Below are positions 8,721 to 16,391 of a DNA stretch of 64,000 bases, in pieces. Origin of the DNA: Peptostreptococcus equinus (GTDB lineage Bacteria; Bacillota; Clostridia; Peptostreptococcales; Peptostreptococcaceae); NCBI RefSeq assembly GCF_027125355.1, contig NZ_CP114052.1, positions 1,550,001 through 1,614,000 on the forward strand, in the 5' to 3' direction. The translations under genes and the position numbers were made by a program. The notes beneath the pieces are model-generated. The model had not been told where the DNA came from. It saw nothing but the letters and a program-made list of their open reading frames with translations, and ran no database searches. The first letter of the stretch is position 1; the number at the start of each line of letters is the position of its first letter.

Positions 8721-9474
8721 TCGATGAATTCACCTCATCTCTAATCCAACCATAACCTTCTTCTTCAACTCTATTGATTAATGACGAATCTCCTTCTTTT
8801 GCTATAGAACCATCTATTATTACATGAACTATGTCAGGATTAATATTATGAATTATTTCCTTGTGATGTGTGATTATTAATAATGACTTATCATTATCCT
8901 TGAAGTTTTTGATTCCTTCAGCAACTACTCTAACAGCATCTACATCTAGACCTGAGTCAGTTTCATCTAGCATAGCTAGTTTAGGATTAAGAATTTGCAT
9001 CTGAAGTATTTCAGTCTTCTTCTTTTCTCCACCTGAAAAACCATAGTTCATATATCTACCAGCATACTCTGGTTTCATATCTAATTCTTTCATCTTCTTA
9101 GATAAATCCATGTTGAATCTAAGCACAGAAACCTGCTTTTCATCAACTGCAGACTTTGATGTCCTGATAAAGTTTTCCACACTGATACCTGGTACTTCAA
9201 TTGGATGCTGGAAAGACATGAAAATACCTTTTCTTGCTCTTTCGTCAGCTGCCATATCAGTTACATCTTCTCCTTCAAAGAAAATCTTACCTGATGTTAT
9301 TACATATTTTGGATTACTCATTATTGTATTTACAAGAGTTGATTTACCTGACCCATTAGGTCCAAGTATTACATGAGTTTCTCCTTTATTTATTACAAGA
9401 TTTATATTCTTTAGTATTTCTTTGTCCCCTACTTTAACACATAGGTCTTTTATTTCTAGTAATTTATCACTCAC
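8710..9474 (-). CDS. sufC: SufC Fe-S assembly ATPase
   Basis: ABC-type ATPase of the SUF complex. Walker A is GPNGSGKST, the signature is SGGEKKKTEIL, and Walker B is KLAMLDETDSGLD; the D-loop and the H-loop in ITHHKEI are intact. The frame is open to an ATG at 9495, but that ATG has no ribosome site. GTG at 9474 is preceded by GGAAAGGATAG and gives the usual N-terminus SDKLLEIKDL, so I prefer it. First gene of sufCBDSU; it powers conformational change of SufB/SufD. Confidence 0.95.
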   Translation of the reverse strand: MSDKLLEIKDLCVKVGDKEILKNINLVINKGETHVILGPNGSGKSTLVNTIMSNPKYVITSGKIFFEGEDVTDMAADERARKGIFMSFQHPIEVPGISVENFIRTSKSAVDEKQVSVLRFNMDLSKKMKELDMKPEYAGRYMNYGFSGGEKKKTEILQMQILNPKLAMLDETDSGLDVDAVRVVAEGIKNFKDNDKSLLIITHHKEIIHNINPDIVHVIIDGSIAKEGDSSLINRVEEEGYGWIRDEVNSSNGN

Positions 9475-9511
9475 TAAATTCACTATCCTTTCCATATATA
9501 TTATAAAAATT

Positions 9512-9567
9512 AATTGTTATCACAATTTGTACAAGACTATATTACTATGTTTACCCAAAAAAATCAA
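9512..9567 (-). promoter_or_regulatory. suf operon promoter with palindromic 5'-UTR site
   Basis: On the minus strand, -35 TTGATT (9562-9567), a 17-bp spacer and -10 TAATAT (9539-9544) precede sufC. Just after the expected start of transcription is the palindrome AATTGT-TATC-ACAATT (9512-9527), a possible repressor site. Upstream of the -35, TTGACTAATTTACTAGG (about 9573-9590) weakly resembles an Rrf2/IscR-type site. No Rrf2-family gene is visible in this window. Regulator identity is not known. Confidence 0.5.
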
Positions 9568-9704
9568 TTAATCTTGACTAATTTACTAGGAATTATAATA
9601 AATTTTTTTATTTAAGTTAATCCATATGAAATTCAATATCAATAAGTGGATTTATAGTCTTTAAATGTAAATATAAAAATACATTAAGATAACATTTATA
9701 TAAA

Positions 9705-9740
9705 AAATAACTAGCTTTAAAAATTCAAAGCTAGTTATTT
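9705..9740 (-). terminator. terminator after the surface-protein gene
   Basis: A 14-bp perfect stem (AAATAACTAGCTTT and complement) with an 8-base loop, followed on the minus strand by a T run. It lies 12 bp past the stop at 9752. Confidence 0.85.
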
Positions 9741-9751
9741 ATATTAACATA

Positions 9752-11047
9752 TTATTTTTTTATAAAGATGAATGCTCCACTTACCAAAAGTGTTAAACCT
9801 GATAAAGTATAGGCAATAGAATTTTCAGATCCAGTTTTTGCTAACCTTTTGTTATTATTATTAGCAGTAGTATAGTTTTTGTTGTTATTTGTTTTACTAT
9901 TAATTAAATCAGAGTTTTTCTTAGAGTTTAAATAAGTTATATCTTTTTGAGATAGTTTAATAATCTTCTTAGGGACTTGTCCTTCTTTAACATCTATATA
10001 ATAATTCTTGCTTAAACCATCTGCTTTATACATATACCTTCCTGGCTCTAATGATATTGCACCATTAGAAACTAACTCTCCTCCTTTTTGAGCTTTTTTA
10101 GAATCAAAGCTTCCGTTATCTCCAGTCATGCCTACAAAAACTTTTTCAATTATTTTATTTTTAGAATCAACTTTATAAACCCCAACTTTAACATTCTTAA
10201 GAGGATCATATTCTTCATTTATAACCTCTAGTTTAAAACCAGTATCTATCTTTTTAGGATTTTCATTGCTCACTGAACTTGTTTTTTCATGTTCAATTAT
10301 AATATCTTGCATTTTGTTGTTAACAGTACCATAAGTCCATTGATTAGTATTTAATTTATAACCACTTGGCGCTTTTTTCTCTTTTATTGTATAGTCGCCT
10401 GTACCCATATTAATTAATAATACACCATTTACGACTTTTGGCTGTAATTTGTTATATATTTCTTGATTATCAATAGTTGAACCATTCATTTGCAACATTC
10501 CATTTTTTCCTGTTATAAAAGTTGTAACATTTTCTTTACCGCTTATAAGCTGTATTTGTGCACCTTCTATTCCATAACCGCTATTTTTATCTACTGTTTT
10601 CACTTCTATTGCAATTTTATTACTTTCATAGTCATTTTGAATGACAATGGGATCAGCAGCTTCATTATCAACTATTTTTCTTACAAACTCTGTAGTATTA
10701 AGTTTATATCCCTCTGGAGCTTTCTTTTCAATAAACTTATAATCTCCAGGTTCTAAATTTATTTTCCCATAACTTGCAAATATATCAGTTTTTTCTAAAA
10801 GTGTTACTGTAGAAGTATCAATAAAACCATTTATATCAGTCTTTGCTTTAAAATATTGTGTATTGACTCCATTTTCTATTTTATAACATGTTATTTCCGC
10901 ACCTGAAATACCTCTCTGCTTAGAATCTACTTTTTTGAAATTTATACTTCCAACCGCAAAAGAACTACCTATACTTCCAGCCCCTACCATTGGTATAGCT
11001 ATAGCCAGTGCCATTAAGATATTTAAAATCTTCTTTTTTATTTTCAT
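9752..11047 (-). CDS. SpaA/Cna-B type cell-wall-anchored surface protein
   Basis: A surface protein of about 431 aa. It has a signal peptide at residues 1-31 (KKK then a hydrophobic run ending SSFA). Three prealbumin/Cna-B-like repeats follow, starting at SINFKKVDSKQRG, IEVKTVDKNSGYG and FKLEVINEEYDPL. Two carry the E-box pattern EKKAP-x-GYKLNT, whose Glu catalyses Lys-Asn isopeptide bonds in SpaA domains. The C-terminus is a sorting signal LAKTG, hydrophobic helix, KK tail. The ATG at 11047 follows GGGGTGAAAAA; an upstream in-frame start at 11086 has no such site. The divergent sortase at 11266 is the likely anchoring enzyme. It could be a minor pilin or adhesin. Confidence 0.88.
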   Translation of the reverse strand: MKIKKKILNILMALAIAIPMVGAGSIGSSFAVGSINFKKVDSKQRGISGAEITCYKIENGVNTQYFKAKTDINGFIDTSTVTLLEKTDIFASYGKINLEPGDYKFIEKKAPEGYKLNTTEFVRKIVDNEAADPIVIQNDYESNKIAIEVKTVDKNSGYGIEGAQIQLISGKENVTTFITGKNGMLQMNGSTIDNQEIYNKLQPKVVNGVLLINMGTGDYTIKEKKAPSGYKLNTNQWTYGTVNNKMQDIIIEHEKTSSVSNENPKKIDTGFKLEVINEEYDPLKNVKVGVYKVDSKNKIIEKVFVGMTGDNGSFDSKKAQKGGELVSNGAISLEPGRYMYKADGLSKNYYIDVKEGQVPKKIIKLSQKDITYLNSKKNSDLINSKTNNNKNYTTANNNNKRLAKTGSENSIAYTLSGLTLLVSGAFIFIKK

Positions 11048-11265
11048 TTTTTCACCCCATTCAAAATAATATGCATACTTATTCATTATATTTTATAGTT
11101 AGTTTAATTATATCATCTATAATTTGCATTTACAATAAAAGAAACGTTGATTTGAACTTCTTTTTCAGTGATTATCAATTTATAATATCATTTTTAATCA
11201 TTTTATGTTCTTTTATAATATTTTTATTTGTGATATACTTTTCCTATACAAATGTGGAGGTATTT

Positions 11266-11946
11266 ATGAAAAAAAAGATTGCTCTTTTATTGATATTTAT
11301 TGGTCTCATCATTTTTTCTTATCCGAAGATTTCTGAATTTGTTCTACTATCTCAAAATAAAGCGGAAAAAATTGATGCACTCTCTTCTGATAAGCTAGAA
11401 AAAAATGCTAACTCTGGTGACAAGAATTTCGATCAATCAAAAGTCAAGCCTATTGATATCAATGGTGTAATATTAAACAGAAAAGATGCTGATATGTCAA
11501 AGATTGTTGGCCAATTAGTCATTCCTTCTATTAATAAAAACATAGCTATTTTTGATGGTCTAGAAAATAATAATTTGATGTATGGTGCATGTACTATGAA
11601 ACCTAATCAAAGGATGGGATTAGGAAATTATGCTATTGCTGGTCATTATATGAAAAATGAAAAGCTACTTTTTGGTGGTTTGATGAATGTCAAAAAGGGT
11701 GATGTTATTAGACTTACAAACAAGAAAAATATTTATGAATACAGAGTATTTAAAACTCTAAAAGTAAAAGATAATCGTACTGATTTAATAGATGATGTTA
11801 AAATGTCAGAAGCAGATGGCAAGGCAATAGTATCATTGATGACATGCTATTATGATACCGACGGGTATAGATATTTTGTAGTCGGTAAATTTGATAAGTT
11901 ATATCCTTATAGCTCTAATAAAATGTTAAGAAGTATATCGGAGTAA
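11266..11946 (+). CDS. sortase (class A-like)
   Basis: Membrane-anchored transpeptidase of 227 aa that cleaves an LPxTG-type motif and joins the protein to peptidoglycan. It has an N-terminal signal anchor (residues 3-19), a spacer and the sortase barrel with catalytic H127 (AIAGHYM), C194 (LMTCYY) and R202 (DGYRYFVVGK). The ATG at 11266 has a GGAGG site; the open frame reaches back to 11008 but overlaps the divergent gene and lacks a ribosome site. The 218-bp gap to the divergent SpaA-like gene makes a dedicated enzyme-substrate pair likely. The catalytic motif is LMTC rather than the usual TLTC. Confidence 0.92.
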   Translation: MKKKIALLLIFIGLIIFSYPKISEFVLLSQNKAEKIDALSSDKLEKNANSGDKNFDQSKVKPIDINGVILNRKDADMSKIVGQLVIPSINKNIAIFDGLENNNLMYGACTMKPNQRMGLGNYAIAGHYMKNEKLLFGGLMNVKKGDVIRLTNKKNIYEYRVFKTLKVKDNRTDLIDDVKMSEADGKAIVSLMTCYYDTDGYRYFVVGKFDKLYPYSSNKMLRSISE

Positions 11947-11958
11947 AGGTAGGTAATT

Positions 11959-12066
11959 ATGGGTTTTTTATTTGGAGTACTCAAAGGTACTTTAGCAATA
12001 TTTGTAATTTTATGTATAGGCTTATATGTTAATCACCTATACAATAATCACAAAAAAAATTTATAA
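11959..12066 (+). CDS. small single-pass membrane peptide (35 aa)
   Basis: A short frame of 35 codons, 12 bp after the sortase stop, with a good AAGGTAGG ribosome site 6 bp before its ATG. The peptide has one membrane helix (FGVLKGTLAIFVILCIGLYV) and a short polar tail rich in Asn, His and Lys. It precedes the terminator at 12071, so it is in the sortase transcript. A role as sortase accessory is possible but not shown. Confidence 0.55.
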   Translation: MGFLFGVLKGTLAIFVILCIGLYVNHLYNNHKKNL

Positions 12067-12070
12067 CTTT

Positions 12071-12109
12071 AAAAAAGTCTAAGGAGATTTTTCTACTTAG
12101 ACTTTTTTT
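12071..12109 (+). terminator. terminator of the sortase transcript
   Basis: The stem AAAAAAGTCTAAG / CTTAGACTTTTTTT with a 12-base loop and T run lies 5 bp after the small membrane peptide. Confidence 0.9.
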
Positions 12110-12175
12110 ATTAATATTGTCTATAATATATTAGATAATACTATCTTTTGATTTATTTATAATCTTTCTTAAACT

Positions 12176-12949
12176 CTATTTGTCTAATTTTATTGACCAG
12201 TAAGTATATACAATCATCATCACTGAGAATATTAGTACTAATATAATTACTGGGTACACTCCTATATCAGTTATCAATGATAATATAAAAGCTAGAATTA
12301 TCATTATTAATAACATTATTGTTGTAAAGGTAAATGTTTTGTTTGCTGCTTGATTCATTATTTTTAATTCTCTCTCATCCATACTAGCTTCCCAGTCTTT
12401 TTTGAAAGACATGGTAAATATGTTTCCCTTTTTCTCTGGATAAGCAATTTTTATTTTATCTATAATTCTTTTTTGGCATAATGGTATTAATATAGATAAT
12501 ATCAACAACAATGCTACTGCACTTCCAAATAGCATCATTAGATTTCTATCTACATAGCCATTTATTTCTATACTTGTCCTTATTTTGCCTGAACAAATTG
12601 CTAATGAACCAATCATGAATGGTATAATTATCCCCGTTAAAGCCATGGATATTCCGAGTTGGGCATCATTATATATATCCTCTTCATTTTTAATTGAATC
12701 TATTAGATTTTTCTCACCTATTTTTAAAGTTACAACTATTGATATTAAAAGTATGGCAGAACCCACAAAATATATGCCAAAAATATTTGTACTTATTAAC
12801 AGCTTTAAACTTTCTATGGCCCCAGCAATTACATCTTCAAATTTCGTTGAAAATCCACCTACTATTCCTCCAGCTATTCCCCCAGCTATCATCAATAAAA
12901 ATAAATGACCTATTCCTTTTTCTTTTGTTGATTTTTTATTTTTAAACAT
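12176..12949 (-). CDS. DUF3169 family membrane protein
   Basis: A 257-aa protein with about six membrane helices in three hairpins and a cytoplasmic loop holding DWEASMDERELKIMNQAANKT, characteristic of DUF3169 proteins. The family usually lies next to a small XRE regulator, as here (13031-13240), and its function is unknown. It is the second gene of the pair and is probably controlled by the same operators upstream of the regulator. Confidence 0.8.
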   Translation of the reverse strand: MFKNKKSTKEKGIGHLFLLMIAGGIAGGIVGGFSTKFEDVIAGAIESLKLLISTNIFGIYFVGSAILLISIVVTLKIGEKNLIDSIKNEEDIYNDAQLGISMALTGIIIPFMIGSLAICSGKIRTSIEINGYVDRNLMMLFGSAVALLLILSILIPLCQKRIIDKIKIAYPEKKGNIFTMSFKKDWEASMDERELKIMNQAANKTFTFTTIMLLIMIILAFILSLITDIGVYPVIILVLIFSVMMIVYTYWSIKLDK

Positions 12950-13030
12950 CTTTGTTCTCCTATTCTACTATTTAACTTTATAAATTTATCCTTATTACAA
13001 TTTTATAATTACTATTCTATATTTATTTTC

Positions 13031-13240
13031 TTAGTCATCATCTTCCTCATATTGGAATATTTCTTCTACACTTGCTCCAAATTCTTTTGCTATCTTCAAG
13101 CAAAGTATAATTGATGGATTGTAATCTCCTCTTTCTATTAGACTTATAGTCTGCCTTGAAGCGCCTACTAATTGTCCTAGTTCTTGTTGATTAATTCCTT
13201 TTTGATTTCTATATTCTTTTACTTTATTCAATAAGGCCAT
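13031..13240 (-). CDS. small XRE family transcriptional regulator
   Basis: A 69-aa protein, almost only a Cro/C1 helix-turn-helix: NQQELGQLVGASRQTISLIERGDYNPS, then a short acidic tail. This size class in Firmicutes partners DUF3169 or similar membrane proteins and represses its own promoter. Three near-identical palindromes upstream (13301-13396) are the expected operators. The promoter TTGACA-N18-TATTAT overlaps the middle operator. Confidence 0.92.
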   Translation of the reverse strand: MALLNKVKEYRNQKGINQQELGQLVGASRQTISLIERGDYNPSIILCLKIAKEFGASVEEIFQYEEDDD

Positions 13241-13300
13241 ATATTTCCTCCTGTTTTAAAACAATATTTATTATAAACGTTTATATTTTGATTCTTTTTA

Positions 13301-13396
13301 TGACAAATATACTTGTCAGATTTATGTAACTATAATACTATATGACAAATATACTTGTCAATAGATTTCACAAAAAAATGACAAATAAATTTGTCA
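13301..13396. promoter_or_regulatory. three TGACAA-N6-TTGTCA operators and promoter
   Basis: Perfect-arm palindromes lie at 13301-13318, 13343-13360 (both TGACAAATATACTTGTCA) and 13379-13396 (TGACAAATAAATTTGTCA). On the minus strand the middle copy overlaps the -35 TTGACA of a promoter with -10 TATTAT and 18-bp spacing, and the first lies just past the start point: an autorepression layout. The third copy, with flanking A and T runs, also forms a hairpin-plus-T-tract suitable to end DUF5685 transcription. Confidence 0.8.
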
Positions 13397-13422
13397 TTTT
13401 TTCTTTAATTACTTCTCGTATT

Positions 13423-14280
13423 TTATTTCATATTCTTCTCATTAATCTTCCCCAATAAAATCCCCTTGTATCTTAGATATATACCAGAATATAGAATATT
13501 ATCTATTATGGACTTATTAATTTTTATATCTAAAGAATTAATAGCCTCTTCTAACATTGTAAGTGTGAATCCAATATTTTTATCTACATTTTCTCTTAAT
13601 TTTTCTCTATCATTTTCGTATTTTTTAAAAGGATTATATGATCCTTTTTCTAGATCTTTATCCAAATCTTCATATGCATCTAATATGTATATATATTTTC
13701 CAATATTAAAACCTACTCTAGATAACCTATCCATATATTCATCTTCTTTATATGAGAATATATCACTCATCAATTCACCAAATACATTAGATATTTCATC
13801 TATATTTTGACAGTTTTCCAATTCTAAATTATTTAATTTTTTCATATGATTTTTTATTTTTTGTGCCTTTTCTGGATATTCAGCAAGAGCTGTTTTATAG
13901 GATTTCTCATATGCACTTTTTAGGAACTTATCCTTAAGTCTACCTTCATCTATCACATTATCTTCTAATTTGTAATATGTTAGGAGTATATTCATACTAG
14001 CTGCATATTCAGTATATTTATTTGAAATATGCATTTTCTTTTTTGTTGGATTTACAATACATTTTTCATTGAAAATATCAGATTTTGGTTCATATACTGA
14101 TGTTAAAATCAATATCAAAAATGTAATATCGTAGTTCAAACTAAGTCTTGATATTTCTGTGTGATTCCTCTTTAAATATTTGCAAAGCCCACAATAATAT
14201 GCCTTATAATGATAGTACTCTCTAAATGTCAAATCCATTTTATTTATTCTAACGTAACCAAACACTGATTTCTCCTCCAA
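13423..14280 (-). CDS. DUF5685 family protein
   Basis: A 285-aa protein. N-terminal FGYVRINKMDLTFREYYHYKAYYCGLCKYL is the hallmark of DUF5685, including a CGLC motif; a further Cys-Ile-Val (NEKCIVNP) segment follows. The rest is helical, with LDAYEDLDKDLEKGSYNPFKKY resembling the Asp-rich helix of polyprenyl-synthase-like folds. The function is unknown. Family members often sit with J-domain and Cys-rich TPR proteins; a Cys-rich TPR gene is at 1025 here, 12 kb away. Its transcript likely ends at the hairpin 13379-13396. Confidence 0.8.
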   Translation of the reverse strand: MEEKSVFGYVRINKMDLTFREYYHYKAYYCGLCKYLKRNHTEISRLSLNYDITFLILILTSVYEPKSDIFNEKCIVNPTKKKMHISNKYTEYAASMNILLTYYKLEDNVIDEGRLKDKFLKSAYEKSYKTALAEYPEKAQKIKNHMKKLNNLELENCQNIDEISNVFGELMSDIFSYKEDEYMDRLSRVGFNIGKYIYILDAYEDLDKDLEKGSYNPFKKYENDREKLRENVDKNIGFTLTMLEEAINSLDIKINKSIIDNILYSGIYLRYKGILLGKINEKNMK

Positions 14281-14475
14281 AAATTTAAATTTAAATAATA
14301 TCTATATTATAACAAACTTTAAAGTATTTTCTTTTTTATATTACTTTGGCCTACTAAAATAATTTATTATATGTACTTTATACTCTATTGTAATAATTTA
14401 CCATATATAACTTGATTATTTCCATATCAATAAGGTATATTATTATAAATATGATTTATATGAAAGGACTTTTTT

Positions 14476-15405
14476 ATGAAAAAAATATTAATTACTGGAG
14501 CAACAGGGCAAATTGGAACTGATTTAGCAGAGGAACTTAGAAGAATTTATGGTAGAGACAATGTGATCACATCTTCTAGAAGAGACAAACCAGAATTTCA
14601 TGAGGCTGGTCCTTTTGAAAGTATGGATTGTACTGATGCAAAAGCATTTTATGAATTAGCAAAAAAGCACGAAGTAGACACAATACTACATCTAGCTGCT
14701 ATACTATCAGCTCAAGGTGAAAAGAATCCAAATTTACTATGGGATATTAATGTAAATGGTTTATATAATTCTCTTGAAGTTTCCAAAGAACTTGGTTGTG
14801 CATTATTTGTACCTAGTTCTATAGGTTCTTTTGGTCCTTCTACTCCAAGAGATCATACTCCACAGACTACTATTCAAAGACCTACTACAGCTTATGGTAT
14901 TAGCAAAGTTACTGGAGAATTATTATGTGATTATTACCATTTAAAATATGGACTAGACACTAGAGGTGTTCGTTTCCCTGGACTTATTTCATACAAGGCT
15001 CTTCCTGGCGGTGGAACTACTGATTATGCTGTCCACATATACCATGAAGCCAAAAAAAATGGACATTATTCATCCTATATAGATAAAGGAACATATATGG
15101 ATATGATGTATATGCCTGATGCAGTTGATTCAATTATACAACTAATGGAAGCAAATCCTGATAAATTGATAGACAGAAATGCATTTAATGTATCTGCTAT
15201 GAGTTTTGAGCCAGAAGATATAAAGAAATCAATTCAAAAGATTATGCCAGATTTTACTATGGATTATGATGTTGATCCAATTAGACAAGCAATTGCAGAT
15301 AGCTGGCCAAATTCACTAGATACTAGTGCCGCCAGAGAACAGTGGGGATTTAATCCAAAATTTGATCTAGACAAGATGACTGAAGATATGCTAAAAAATA
15401 TATAA
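14476..15405 (+). CDS. NAD-dependent L-threonine 3-dehydrogenase, SDR/epimerase type
   Basis: A 309-aa extended SDR. The nucleotide-binding GATGQIG is at residues 8-14. PSSIGSFGPSTPRDHTPQ, the catalytic tyrosine/lysine pair in AYGISK, and RFPGLISYKALPGGGTTDYA are characteristic of epimerase-like threonine dehydrogenases rather than UDP-sugar epimerases. The reaction is L-threonine + NAD+ to 2-amino-3-oxobutyrate, which is cleaved to glycine and acetyl-CoA. That fits the glycine reductase genes at 62-64 kb. No kbl (lyase) gene lies next to it. Monocistronic, AAAGGA ribosome site, strong terminator downstream. Confidence 0.88.
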   Translation: MKKILITGATGQIGTDLAEELRRIYGRDNVITSSRRDKPEFHEAGPFESMDCTDAKAFYELAKKHEVDTILHLAAILSAQGEKNPNLLWDINVNGLYNSLEVSKELGCALFVPSSIGSFGPSTPRDHTPQTTIQRPTTAYGISKVTGELLCDYYHLKYGLDTRGVRFPGLISYKALPGGGTTDYAVHIYHEAKKNGHYSSYIDKGTYMDMMYMPDAVDSIIQLMEANPDKLIDRNAFNVSAMSFEPEDIKKSIQKIMPDFTMDYDVDPIRQAIADSWPNSLDTSAAREQWGFNPKFDLDKMTEDMLKNI

Positions 15406-15441
15406 GTTATTAATTAAAATCTAAATTATGCTTAAACAAAA

Positions 15442-15488
15442 ACCGACTCAAAAAAGTTAAATTTTAAATCTAACTTTTTTGAGTCGGT
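15442..15488. terminator. long-stem bidirectional terminator
   Basis: An 18-bp perfect stem (ACCGACTCAAAAAAGTTA and complement) with an 11-base loop lies between convergent genes ending at 15405 and 15496. Confidence 0.92.
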
Positions 15489-15495
15489 ATATTTT

Positions 15496-15855
15496 TTATA
15501 AATTTTCTATATATTTTTTCACGTCTGGACCAACATAAATATGTCCATCTTCCATTATTAATATGGGTCTTTTTACCAACATACCATCAGTAGCCAATAA
15601 ATCATATTGTTCTTGATCACTCATATTCTTTAATTTTGAAGATAAAGCTTGTTCTCTATATATCTTACCACTTGTATTAAAAAATCTTTTTAGTGGTAAA
15701 CCTGTTTTATCTCTCCATATCTTTATTTCCTCTGCACTAGGATTCTCTATATCTATTTCCCTAAGTTTATAGTCTATAGATTTTTCTTTCATTAGCTTTT
15801 CTACACCCTTACAAGTAGTGCATTTTTTATAGCATATCAGCGTATTCATACTCAT
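15496..15855 (-). CDS. ArsC/Spx family thioredoxin-fold protein
   Basis: A 119-aa protein of the arsenate reductase/Spx/YffB family. Features are a CTTC redox pair in CYKKCTTCKGVEKL, YKLREIDIENPSAEEI, and the family-typical KRPILI segment near residue 95. Clostridial members of this length are annotated arsenate reductase-like or Spx-like. The CxxC and the lack of ars genes nearby favour a generic reductase or regulator over true arsenic resistance. Monocistronic. Confidence 0.85.
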   Translation of the reverse strand: MSMNTLICYKKCTTCKGVEKLMKEKSIDYKLREIDIENPSAEEIKIWRDKTGLPLKRFFNTSGKIYREQALSSKLKNMSDQEQYDLLATDGMLVKRPILIMEDGHIYVGPDVKKYIENL

Positions 15856-15968
15856 TCCTCCTAAATATTATTAAATTCATATTCAAATATTTTATACCAA
15901 TCATAAATAATTTTAAGCAAGTTATCTGTGATATTTCTTATTAGTTTATAAATACTGTAAATATTAGT

Positions 15969-16018
15969 TTATACAAATAAAAAAGTAGTCATTAATGACT
16001 ACTTTTTTATTTGTATAA
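15969..16018 (-). terminator. 50-bp perfect palindrome, terminator of the GlsB-like gene
   Basis: Two perfect 25-base arms (core AAAAAAGTAGTCATT and complement) meet with no spacer, 15 bp past the stop of the 16033 gene. A T-rich arm follows on the minus strand. Confidence 0.85.
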
Positions 16019-16032
16019 CTTTTTAAATTTTA

Positions 16033-16287
16033 TTATCTTTTTCTTTGAATTAATCCAACTATAAATAGAAGAACTACCGCACCTAATACTGAAATGGCTA
16101 TACTATATAGGTTTATACCACTTACACCACTGCCTCCGAACGACTGTGCTATAAATCCACCTATAAAAGCACCTATAATACCTACTATAATGTTAGCAAT
16201 TGCACCCATCTGAGCGTTCTTACCCATTATTATACTACCTAACCATCCTGCTAATGCTCCTACTATTAACCATGATATTATTCCCAT
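16033..16287 (-). CDS. GlsB/YeaQ/YmgE family stress membrane protein
   Basis: An 84-aa protein with three membrane helices rich in glycine: ISWLIVGALAGWLGSIIMG, ANIIVGIIGAFIGGFIAQ and a last helix ending in LIQRKR. This is the small transglycosylase-associated (GlsB/YeaQ) family, often induced by envelope or general stress; the molecular function is not established. Monocistronic, with GGCGGT before the ATG. Confidence 0.92.
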   Translation of the reverse strand: MGIISWLIVGALAGWLGSIIMGKNAQMGAIANIIVGIIGAFIGGFIAQSFGGSGVSGINLYSIAISVLGAVVLLFIVGLIQRKR

Positions 16288-16391
16288 ACTAATACCGCCT
16301 TTCTATAATAATATTTTTAATATTGCTAATATTTTATTGTAATATTATTATACCCAGCAATTTTATTTGAAATCAAATAAGTTATATGTCA

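Noticed and set aside
11008..11265. N-terminal extension of the sortase to 11008
   Set aside because: It overlaps the divergent surface-protein gene and lacks a ribosome site; ATG at 11266 has GGAGG and a normal signal anchor.
15496..15855. Arsenic resistance function for the ArsC-like gene
   Set aside because: No arsB, arsR or acr gene nearby, and the CxxC pattern fits Spx/YffB-like proteins equally well.
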